Program-made: the position numbers and the translations under genes
Shown here: piece after piece, positions 27,101-34,276 of the stretch
How the letters are laid out: every line of letters starts with the position of its first letter
Numbering within the stretch: position 1 is the stretch's first letter
Origin: Teichococcus aestuarii
Lineage (GTDB): Bacteria > Pseudomonadota > Alphaproteobacteria > Acetobacterales > Acetobacteraceae
Length of the DNA: 64,000 nucleotides
Assembly (NCBI RefSeq): GCF_003116135.1
Contig: NZ_PDOA01000010.1
Span: 62,001-126,000 of the forward strand
Direction: 5' to 3'
The notes under the pieces: generated by a model
What the model was told of the DNA's origin: nothing
Seen by the model: only the letters and a program-made list of their open reading frames with translations
The model's database searches: none

Positions 27101-27520
27101 ATGCATGACATCGAGATAGTCACCGTGCGCGCGGAAACCCACCGCGGGCCCCTCGACTTGGCCGTCCGTCGGGTTCGGCAGTCCTTGGGAGATGCGGGCA
27201 AACTGGGCTTGATTGAACGCGCGCTTGAGGTCGGCGACTCTGACCTTGCCGTTCGGTACCTGAGGGATTGGGCCACTGTGCTCGAGGCTAGTCCGGATAA
27301 CAGTATCATGGACCGCGTCCGGCTGGCCTCGATGAAACTACAAAAGCTCCTGACGCACGAGGTCGTCCATGGTCGTTTCAGCCTGCTCGACCGCACCGCC
27401 CCGGAAATCGTGAGGTATGAACAGGAAATGCGTTGGAGAGGATTGCAGTCACGGTACAGCCCTCACCTGGAATGCATGCGGGGGGAACCGCGTGCAATTT
27501 GTTCAAAGGCCGATGAATAG
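27101..27520 (+). CDS. Hypothetical protein
   Basis: 139 residues, with a good ribosome site (GGGAGAG) before the ATG. Mostly helical: LDLAVRRVRQSLGDAGKLGLIERALEV and VRLASMKLQKLLTHEVVHGRFSLL. No domain is recognised. The last 58 bases overlap, in the opposite direction, a stretch that also reads as protein (27463-27717). It follows the gene at 26654-27079. Confidence 0.5.
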   Translation: MHDIEIVTVRAETHRGPLDLAVRRVRQSLGDAGKLGLIERALEVGDSDLAVRYLRDWATVLEASPDNSIMDRVRLASMKLQKLLTHEVVHGRFSLLDRTAPEIVRYEQEMRWRGLQSRYSPHLECMRGEPRAICSKADE

Positions 27521-27717
27521 TTGGCGGCCGCATCTCGAAAGAGAATGCGGCCTTCTTCAGGCTTGCTAACATCGACAATGATGCACGGTTCGTTGGGTGC
27601 ACCGGCTCCCAGCGAGTAGATTTCCACATCGTAAGGCACGTCCGTTGGATCGATAGCAACTTCGACCGCGAGGTTCTCGGACTGATAGATTTCAAGCGTG
27701 GCCTGCTTTTCATCCGC
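27463..27717 (-). pseudogene. Coding-like frame continuing past an in-frame TAA
   Basis: Directly after the TAA at 27718-27720 the same frame stays open for 84 codons and reads like protein: KQATLEIYQSENLAVEVAI, VPYDVEIYSLGAGAPNEPC, VDVSKPEEGRILFRDAA, then a stop at 27463-27465. There is no ATG in this part and no convincing start near its beginning. It may be the second half of a gene broken by a nonsense mutation, or a separate gene with an unusual start. Confidence 0.45.
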
Positions 27718-27972
27718 TTAGGAGTCCTGGCCGCCCGCACGGAGGTCCGCAATCTCATCCACCTTCGCGTGGATGTCGGTCTCGAACTGGAATACCGCTT
27801 CGTGCGCCTCGTCAAGGGTGCCGCACTTACGTGCCAGAGGGCGGCCAAAGGCAAACGGGATGTATCGCCATCGACCCGAGATCCAGATTACCTGTGCCGA
27901 GGCATCCTCGGGAGGTACATTGTCATAGTCGAGCCACCACGGTAGCTGCCGAGAGGCCATGTTCTTCCCCAA
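27718..27972 (-). CDS. Small hypothetical protein, possibly the first half of a broken gene
   Basis: 84 residues: MASRQLPWWLDYDNVPPEDASAQVIWISGRWRYIPFAFGRP, then a helical ETDIHAKVDEIADLRAG. It looks folded, with many aromatic residues. It ends at a TAA, after which the same frame continues to look coding for another 84 codons. It lies 15 bases below the stop of the large tniQ gene, so it is probably read from the end of the transposase operon. Confidence 0.5.
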   Translation of the reverse strand: MGKNMASRQLPWWLDYDNVPPEDASAQVIWISGRWRYIPFAFGRPLARKCGTLDEAHEAVFQFETDIHAKVDEIADLRAGGQDS

Positions 27973-27987
27973 GTCGAGCGCGCTTTC

Positions 27988-29853
27988 TTAATCCTCGGTG
28001 TCCGGTGCGACAACAGGCTGCTTTAATCCGGTTCCGGACCCATCCTCCACGAGTCCTTTCCTGAAAAACGCTTGCCGCCCGCCGTCCACCCCCGGCCCCG
28101 TCACCGGCAGCACCCCCACAGCCCGCAGGTCTGCCGCCAGCTTCCGCGGCGACGTGCCGCGCTCGCGCGCCAGCTCCGCGCCGGACACGTACGCCGTCCG
28201 GAAGCGGTCGAGCTCGGTGGCCGTGACGGCGCCGCCCTCGGTCCGGAGCAGGCCACGCCGGATCAGGTGGGCCACCACCTCGCGCTTGAGGCCGAGCAAC
28301 GCAGCGGTGGCGTAGGCGCTGAACGGACCCCGCTCGAGAGGGGCCGCCGCCCGACGCACGGCCGCCCGGTCGAACCGCAGGCGCTTGAGGCCGACCGCGG
28401 CATGGTCCAGGGCCGCCACCGGCAGGTTGCCCGAGAGCACCATGCCTACGAAGTCCGCCAGCCCGACGCCGCGCCGCCGCATCGTCTCGGCCGCCACCTC
28501 GAAGCCCACGAGCCCTCGCTCGAGGCCGGTGTCGATCGGGGCGCCCGCCGCCATGCGCCCCGGCAGCCCTTCGATGCTGGCGCGCCGGAACGCCCAGCGG
28601 CCCCAGCCATCGGCCGCTGCCCGGTGCACCGCCTCGAGAACGCCTGCCTCCGCCAGCCGCCGCACCCGTGCCCTGGACACCCCTAGGGCGGCTGAGGCTT
28701 CGTCCAGCGTCAGCGCGTCGCGCAGTTCGGCCGCCAATCCTTCCACCTTCGCGCGGCCGATCACCGCTGGTAGGCCGCGCCCCGTGCCGTCAGGCGTCGG
28801 CAGCAGGCCAGCCTCCGCGAGCCGCTTGGTCGTGGGCAAGGATCTGCCCACCATGCGCGCGACCTCCTTCAAGGCGACGCCGTCACCCTGGACGCCCAGC
28901 AGCAGCGAGCGGTGCATCCGGCGGCCCAGCACTGGGTCGGCGGCAAGGAATTGGCGGGTCGCCTCGGCCAGGGCGTCGCGGAACGGCCCGGCCTCCAGCA
29001 TCGACAGCCAGCCGTAGTAGGCGCCCATGGTTTTGGTGGCGCCGAAGCGTCCGGCACGGGCGGCCTCCACGGCCCGCGTCGCCGCAAGGAATCCGTGAAG
29101 GGGAACAGGCCATGCCTCGACCGCGGCAAGGCCAGCGCCGACGACGCGGGCCACGGCGTCCGGCCCGGACGCGACGAGGGTCTCGATGCGTCTTTCCTTG
29201 TGCCAAGCGGTCAGGAACATGCCGGTGACCATGACCAGGCGCACGAGGTCGGCCGGTCCGACGGCCGACAGGGCAGGGGGCAACCACGGGATCGTCTCGC
29301 CCGTGGCCAGCGCCAGCACGCGGGCGCTCGCCTCTGCCTCGTCGGAGGGGACCGGCATTCCGGCGAGCGCCCGAAGGTCGGTTCCGCAGGCGCAGCGGGT
29401 GACGTCGGCCACATTCCACCCCAGCCCCCGACAGCGAGGTCTGTGGCACCTGTCCACGAAGCGCAGGGCGTGGTGGGAGCAGGCGGTCACCAGGGCGCAG
29501 TCCCAGGCGGCACGCTGGATGGGCGCCGCGACGAGACAGGCTGGGCAGGCGCGCCGCCGTGAGATGTCGATGAACTCGCGGTGGAGCTCACCGCCAAGGA
29601 AACGGTGGTGGGCGAGGCGACCTGTGGGGCGGTAGGTGGCGGCTTCGAGAGCGGCGGGATCGGCGCCGGACAGGGTCGCGAGGCCGCGTATGTCATCCCC
29701 AGAGGTGGCGGAGCCAGGCTGGCGCAGGCCGACATGGATGGCGAGGCGGTCGGCGCCGGGGAAGCGGGCGCGGCCCGCGAAGCGCATCATGAAACCAGGG
29801 ATGCTCTCGCCCGGCACGATGCCCATGCCGAGCGAGAGTGGCTGTATGCCCAT
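27988..29853 (-). CDS. tniQ: TniQ/TnsD-family target selector of the Tn7-like element
   Basis: 621 residues. The TniQ N terminus (PLSLGMGIVPGESIPGFMMRFAGRA) is followed by a zinc cluster with Cys103, 106, 119, 125, 136, 141, 154 and 156 (CPACL, CSHHALRFVDRC, CACG). The long C-terminal part contains repeated HTH units: VALKEVARMVGRSLPTTKR, LTLDEASAALGVSRARVRRL and AYATAALLGLKREVVAHLI. This suggests direct recognition of a DNA site, as TnsD does. It is the last gene of the transposase operon, 4 bases after tnsC. The DNA target is unknown. Confidence 0.88.
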   Translation of the reverse strand: MGIQPLSLGMGIVPGESIPGFMMRFAGRARFPGADRLAIHVGLRQPGSATSGDDIRGLATLSGADPAALEAATYRPTGRLAHHRFLGGELHREFIDISRRRACPACLVAAPIQRAAWDCALVTACSHHALRFVDRCHRPRCRGLGWNVADVTRCACGTDLRALAGMPVPSDEAEASARVLALATGETIPWLPPALSAVGPADLVRLVMVTGMFLTAWHKERRIETLVASGPDAVARVVGAGLAAVEAWPVPLHGFLAATRAVEAARAGRFGATKTMGAYYGWLSMLEAGPFRDALAEATRQFLAADPVLGRRMHRSLLLGVQGDGVALKEVARMVGRSLPTTKRLAEAGLLPTPDGTGRGLPAVIGRAKVEGLAAELRDALTLDEASAALGVSRARVRRLAEAGVLEAVHRAAADGWGRWAFRRASIEGLPGRMAAGAPIDTGLERGLVGFEVAAETMRRRGVGLADFVGMVLSGNLPVAALDHAAVGLKRLRFDRAAVRRAAAPLERGPFSAYATAALLGLKREVVAHLIRRGLLRTEGGAVTATELDRFRTAYVSGAELARERGTSPRKLAADLRAVGVLPVTGPGVDGGRQAFFRKGLVEDGSGTGLKQPVVAPDTED

Positions 29854-29857
29854 GTGC

Positions 29858-30898
29858 TCAGGGCCGGAAGTTATGGTGGCGGTCGCTGCGGCGGGTACGG
29901 CCGCGCAGGCGGGTCTTTTCGGGTCCCGTGTCGATGGTAGGCCCGACTGCCTCGGGGAAGGCGGGGCGCTCCGCCGTCCACACTGCCGACTTGCCGTATG
30001 CTTTCACCAGGTGGGCGTAGGTCAGCCTGTCCGCCTTCCCGGCCGCGACGTCGTAGACGGCCTCCGCAGCGGCGGTCTCGATGAGGGTCGCCATGTCGCC
30101 GAGATATCCCGATGCGGCACGGCACAGCGGATAGGCCATCTTGGCTCCTGCGAGGCCGGACAGCACGCCGAAGACGTTGTCCCGGAGGAACTCATCCCAT
30201 TCCATCAACACGTCCTGCAGGAATTCGCGGCTTTCGGCGATGTCCCAGTCCAGCGGCAGGAGTTCGTGCCGGATGCTCGCCCGCCTTCGGAATTCCGCGT
30301 CGGCCTCCCTGAGCAGTAGGACGGATGCCGTACCGGCGATGATGAGGGACGGTCCGCCCTTGGCGTTCACGATGTACCGGCAGAGACTCGCGATGCGCTT
30401 GATGGCAGCGGTGTCCTTGCCTTCGAGGCACTGGCTGAACTCGTCAGCGACGACGAGCCTGTTCCCCACTTCGCGTCCTACTGCGACAATGTCCTCCTGG
30501 ATGACGAGGCGCTTCCGGCCCCGACCTACGACGTGATCGATGCTCTGGCCGGTCAGCGCGGCGAACCAGACCTCGGCGACGTCCTTCTCGCTTCCGTTCG
30601 GCGCTTTGAAGTACAACACGTCTTTGCGGTCAGCGAATGCGCCATCCGGGCCAGCGATGGCTCGGGGTTGGTCGGGGAACTGGCTGGTGTAGTCCAGGAC
30701 GAGCTTTGACTTGCCGCTGCCTGACCCCCCGACAAGGAGAAGGATGCCAGCCTCGCCAGACGACCCATGGTCGCGGTGGTGGAGGCGACGAATATCTCGC
30801 TGGATTTCGTCCGACTTGTCAGTCGGCAGGTAGAGCTCGCGGAACCTGCCCGAGAGCCTGACGAGACGGTCGATTTCGTTCTGGTCCATGGTGCTCAT
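29858..30898 (-). CDS. tnsC: TnsC/TniB-type AAA+ transposition regulator
   Basis: ATPase that links target selection (TniQ) to the transposase. 346 residues: Walker A GGSGSGKSK at 57-65 and Walker B LVVADEF with Asp152 and Glu153. A sensor-like region LIIAGTASVLLL and an alpha-helical C-terminal domain ending in a basic tail (RLRGRTRRSDRHH) follow. The start at 30898 overlaps the tnsB stop by 4 bases (ATGA). Size and order between tnsB and tniQ fit Tn7-like elements. Confidence 0.9.
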   Translation of the reverse strand: MSTMDQNEIDRLVRLSGRFRELYLPTDKSDEIQRDIRRLHHRDHGSSGEAGILLLVGGSGSGKSKLVLDYTSQFPDQPRAIAGPDGAFADRKDVLYFKAPNGSEKDVAEVWFAALTGQSIDHVVGRGRKRLVIQEDIVAVGREVGNRLVVADEFSQCLEGKDTAAIKRIASLCRYIVNAKGGPSLIIAGTASVLLLREADAEFRRRASIRHELLPLDWDIAESREFLQDVLMEWDEFLRDNVFGVLSGLAGAKMAYPLCRAASGYLGDMATLIETAAAEAVYDVAAGKADRLTYAHLVKAYGKSAVWTAERPAFPEAVGPTIDTGPEKTRLRGRTRRSDRHHNFRP

Positions 30899-33138
30899 TG
30901 CCCTTCGTCGCCGCGCATGCGCTTCGCCTGCCGCCGCGGACGTGCCGCGCGGCCCTCGTCGCTTGTGTTCTCCGACTTCTCGGGCGCCGCCTGCGGCTCG
31001 CTGGCGTCCGGTTGCGGCTGCACGTCGCCGGTGTCGTCGCCGGACGGCTGGTTGCTGTTCATCATCAGGAAGCGGACCAGGGCATTCCGCTTGAGCTTGG
31101 ACAGCGATTTGCCGCTGGCCAGCAGCCGCGTGGCGTCCTCGAGCAGGGCGGCCTTGAGGGCCCGCAATTCGTCGGTGTCGTAGGTCCGCTCCAGGCGCCT
31201 ATTGAATTTGAGAGTGATGTCGTGCTGGTGAAGGGTGAGACCGACCATCAGGCGACGATTGAAGGGTTCGACCTTTGCGATCGCACCCGTGAATGGGTTG
31301 ACGACCCAGGCTTGCGACACATCGTGCTCGTCGAAGAGGACCTGGATTTTCGTGCCTTTGCGGTAGTTCGGGTTGGCGACGATCTGCCGGATGGCCTCGC
31401 CGTGCCACGTGAGACCTTGGGTGGTGACCCTTCCGCGCAGCGGCAGGCACATGTGCCGGTGGGTGAGCAGCACAGTCAGGTCGTGCTCGCTGCGGAGTGC
31501 CCGGGGCGGGTGCCTGTCCGTGTGCTCCTGCCAGCGGCGAAGGGGCACGTCGTCGATCCCAGTGTGCCACGACTTGGCGTAGACCATGGCGACCCAGGTC
31601 CAGAGGCGACGCACGAGGTCGGAGTACCGGATGATGGCATCCGGCTTCTCGGGGTCGTTATCCTCGCGGTGGCTGGGCGGGTTGGGTCCCGCAAGCGGCC
31701 GCTCCGCCTGTTCGCGGAAGTTCCGGATGAAGCGCTCGATGCACGCCTTGAGCTGCGGGTTCTCGCCCTCGGCGTAGTCCATGATCATGTCCAGGACCAG
31801 GGACGCGTTGCGCACGTGGTCATTATTCGTCGCCGCGGCCTGGTCGAAGAAGAACGACATCGGAACGCCGGTCGGGAACTCGTAGTCGAGGTTCGGTACG
31901 AGCTTCTTGAGGAAGCCCTTGGGCGTCATCGTCATCCGCAGGACGCTGAACCCGATGCCGAGGGTCTCGCCCGCGAAATGGACGATCAGCGCGAGCGGCA
32001 TGCGGGTGAAGTGGTCGTAGGCGATGGAGACCCAGGCGCCGCCCATGTCCAGGCCGCTCCGGTCGTCCAGCACCCTGATCCGCCGCAGGCGGAAGTGATC
32101 GACCTCGACACGCTCCAGCGGGAACGTCGTGACCACACCGTTGCCGATGGTGCGGACCTTGTCGAACTCCTTCTTGCCCTTGCGACGGCGGACGGCGACG
32201 TGCTGGTCAACTTCCTCGCGGATATAGCGGGCCACCTGGCTTTCGCTCGGACACCAGAGCTGGTTGTCCGGGTTCGCCGTGTTCCAGTTCGTCACCCGGT
32301 CGTTGAGCGCGCTCCAGACCTTCGACTTGCGGTTTTCCTGCCGCGTGAGCCAGACTAGTGTGATGGTCTCGATCAGCCACTGCTCGACCATAGCGGGCAT
32401 CTTGCGCCCCCGCGGTCCCTGCCTGTCGAAGCGGGGCGCGAGGGCGCGGATGTCCCCGCCTGCCTGCTTCAACGTGTTGAGCCAGCCGTAGAACGTGCTG
32501 ACGCCCGGGGCTTTCTGCCCGGTCGCCTTCGCGACCTGTTTCAGGAAGGCGAGGAGGGTCGCCTTGGAGACGCGGCCGCTGAGGTCGATGCGCTCGGCGA
32601 CGGGGAGGTCCGGCATCCTCTCGCGGTAGAAGCGCTCCGGGTCACGGTACGCCTCCACGAAAACGGCGCTCCACTGCACCTTGGCTTTCATCGAGCTCGG
32701 CAAGCCGTCGAGCGGGACGCGGAGCACTTCCCGGATGCGCTCCGGCAGGTCCGCGTCAGGTGAATCGACGACCCAGCTCTCGCCGCGCCAGCACTCCTCC
32801 TGCCAGGCGATGTTGTTGACGACGGCGGTCTCGTCGGTCTTGACATTCTCCAGGTGGATCAGGCCGCTCTTGAACAGCTTCACGCGCCAGACGCTGCCCT
32901 GGCGGCGGATGTAGGTGCCGCGGACGAGGCGCCGCCGGTCCAGCGGCTCCGGGACGGTTGGCTGGCGCAGGCTGCCGTTCTGCCAGTGCAGGATCCAGGA
33001 GGCGAGGCCCCAGGTCAGGACCTCGCCGGTCATCCGGTTGCGCAGGTCGAGGCCGTCGTTGTCGAGGCGCTCCACCATCCACGGGTGGCCGTCCCAACGG
33101 ACGATCTGGCCCAGTCGGGGCAGGTATCGGTTGCTCAT
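30895..33138 (-). CDS. tnsB: TnsB-type DDE transposase
   Basis: Binds the transposon ends and joins them to target DNA. 747 residues. The catalytic triad is readable: Asp347 in LERVEVDHF, Asp432 in MSFFFDQAA and Glu468 in KACIERF, with 35 residues between the last two, as in the Mu/TnsB group. N-terminal DNA-binding domains precede, including KATLLAFLKQVAKATG, and a disordered basic tail (RPRRQAKRMRG) follows, which in TnsB contacts TnsC. The start at 33138 overlaps the tnsA stop (ATGA); a GTG at 33147 is an alternative. Confidence 0.92.
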   Translation of the reverse strand: MSNRYLPRLGQIVRWDGHPWMVERLDNDGLDLRNRMTGEVLTWGLASWILHWQNGSLRQPTVPEPLDRRRLVRGTYIRRQGSVWRVKLFKSGLIHLENVKTDETAVVNNIAWQEECWRGESWVVDSPDADLPERIREVLRVPLDGLPSSMKAKVQWSAVFVEAYRDPERFYRERMPDLPVAERIDLSGRVSKATLLAFLKQVAKATGQKAPGVSTFYGWLNTLKQAGGDIRALAPRFDRQGPRGRKMPAMVEQWLIETITLVWLTRQENRKSKVWSALNDRVTNWNTANPDNQLWCPSESQVARYIREEVDQHVAVRRRKGKKEFDKVRTIGNGVVTTFPLERVEVDHFRLRRIRVLDDRSGLDMGGAWVSIAYDHFTRMPLALIVHFAGETLGIGFSVLRMTMTPKGFLKKLVPNLDYEFPTGVPMSFFFDQAAATNNDHVRNASLVLDMIMDYAEGENPQLKACIERFIRNFREQAERPLAGPNPPSHREDNDPEKPDAIIRYSDLVRRLWTWVAMVYAKSWHTGIDDVPLRRWQEHTDRHPPRALRSEHDLTVLLTHRHMCLPLRGRVTTQGLTWHGEAIRQIVANPNYRKGTKIQVLFDEHDVSQAWVVNPFTGAIAKVEPFNRRLMVGLTLHQHDITLKFNRRLERTYDTDELRALKAALLEDATRLLASGKSLSKLKRNALVRFLMMNSNQPSGDDTGDVQPQPDASEPQAAPEKSENTSDEGRAARPRRQAKRMRGDEGQ

Positions 33139-33899
33139 GTGCGCCACCCCTTAGTCCGCCAGGCCAACACGGGGGTGTCCGGTCCGAGCCCGGCCGAGAT
33201 GTCGGCAACCACGAACCCGTTCGCGACCATGGACAGCAGTTGATGCCAGGTGGCGAGGCCATCCAGCAGCCGGTGCAACTCCCCAAGGGTGGCAGGGGCG
33301 TGACGCTCGGCCACGGTCGACACCGAGAAGGGCAGGGAGTCCGGCCACTGCCAGTAGCGGTAATAGAACAGGTCCTTGGCACCGGGCAGCGCGACGTCCT
33401 CGGTGACCTCGTCGCGGTTCAGGTGAACGAAGCCAAGACCCTGGCGCTCGCAGGCCGCGCGCATGGCGGCGAGGCGCTTCTTGCGGCGCGCGTCCGGCTT
33501 GGCCAGCGGGTGCAGGATTGTCAGCGCGTAGGAGCGCGTCTCCTCATGCACGATGAAGTCGGGGACGAATTTGAAGTCCTTGCATTCCCAGTGGACTTCG
33601 ATGGCCTCGGCTGTGGAGGTCCAGCCCAGCACCTCGTGCCGGGCGTCCAAGAGGAACGCGGCGTCGCGATGGTGATAACTCCGCAGGTGCTCGTAACGCC
33701 GCTTGCCCTTGGCTGGCGGGTAGTAAGTCGGGACCTGTGTCCGAGCCTTCGGTTGGTCCTGCTCTTCTTCCTTGGGTTCCTCGCCCCCGGCTTCCTTGCT
33801 GACAATCTTGCCTTTGGCCTTCCCCTTGGGGGGCTTGGACGGGAATTTGGGGTTCCAGTTGCCGCGCGTCGGCACTGCCCCCAATGCGAATCTGCGCAT
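33135..33899 (-). CDS. tnsA: TnsA-like endonuclease subunit with degenerate active site
   Basis: In Tn7, TnsA cuts the 5' ends so that transposition is cut-and-paste. This 254-residue protein stands in the tnsA position and shares the RYEHLRSYHHRDAAF and FKFVPDFIVHEE segments (Asp114). The expected second motif, normally ExK or QxK, reads YALTILHPLAK, and the early glutamate is not evident. Catalysis may therefore be lost, or the family is divergent. A basic, disordered N terminus of about 60 residues precedes the domain. The ATG at 33899 is preferred over an in-frame TTG at 33911. Confidence 0.75.
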   Translation of the reverse strand: MRRFALGAVPTRGNWNPKFPSKPPKGKAKGKIVSKEAGGEEPKEEEQDQPKARTQVPTYYPPAKGKRRYEHLRSYHHRDAAFLLDARHEVLGWTSTAEAIEVHWECKDFKFVPDFIVHEETRSYALTILHPLAKPDARRKKRLAAMRAACERQGLGFVHLNRDEVTEDVALPGAKDLFYYRYWQWPDSLPFSVSTVAERHAPATLGELHRLLDGLATWHQLLSMVANGFVVADISAGLGPDTPVLAWRTKGWRT

Positions 33900-33947
33900 C
33901 GTGGCTTCCAATCGTTTGAGCGTTCGGGATGCCGCCGGTGGGCGGCG

Positions 33948-34079
33948 TCAGACGGCGCGAGAACGACGTATCAGGGTGGGGAGCCGGAACTTGGCCCGGA
34001 AGCCTGGAAGGAAGCCGCGCGCGCCACGCGGCGGCGTGCGCCGCGCCGTCGTCGGCGCAAAGGATTTGTGGTGGTGCAT
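33948..34079 (-). CDS. Possible small basic peptide upstream of tnsA
   Basis: 43 residues starting MHHHKSFAPTTARRTPPRG and rich in Arg throughout. GAGGA stands 4 bases before the ATG, a good ribosome site, and the gene precedes tnsA by 48 bases in the same direction. The composition may simply reflect GC-rich DNA. It overlaps another open frame (33971-34276). Weakly supported. Confidence 0.3.
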   Translation of the reverse strand: MHHHKSFAPTTARRTPPRGARGFLPGFRAKFRLPTLIRRSRAV

Positions 34080-34276
34080 GATGTCCTCAGCGGTGAGGCC
34101 AGGAAAGCTGCAGGCGGGCACAGCGACGTGGGCGCCGTGCCGCAAATCCTCAGTCCGTGGCTATTCGCTTCGTGGAGATCATGGCTGCAGAGACGGCTGG
34201 CGCCTGGATTGGTTTCGCGCCCCCTTGCCATTTTCATGGACGGCTCTGGCGAGGCGTCCGGGTCGGGGCCGGTCAT
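33971..34276 (-). CDS. Short frame coupled to the protease gene, possibly truncated by the transposon
   Basis: The ATG at 34276 overlaps the stop of the protease gene (ATGA) and has GGAGG upstream, so translation is likely to start here. The first residues (MTGPDPDASPEPSMKMARG) look natural, but the remainder turns Ser/Arg-rich and low in sense. One reading is that a downstream partner gene was cut when the Tn7-like element landed somewhere between 34000 and 34200. Confidence 0.35.
   Translation of the reverse strand: MTGPDPDASPEPSMKMARGRETNPGASRLCSHDLHEANSHGLRICGTAPTSLCPPAAFLASPLRTSCTTTNPLRRRRRGARRRVARAASFQASGPSSGSPP

Noticed and set aside
21234-34272. CRISPR-guided (CAST) version of the Tn7-like element
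   Set aside because: No cas gene and no repeat-spacer array were seen in or near the element.
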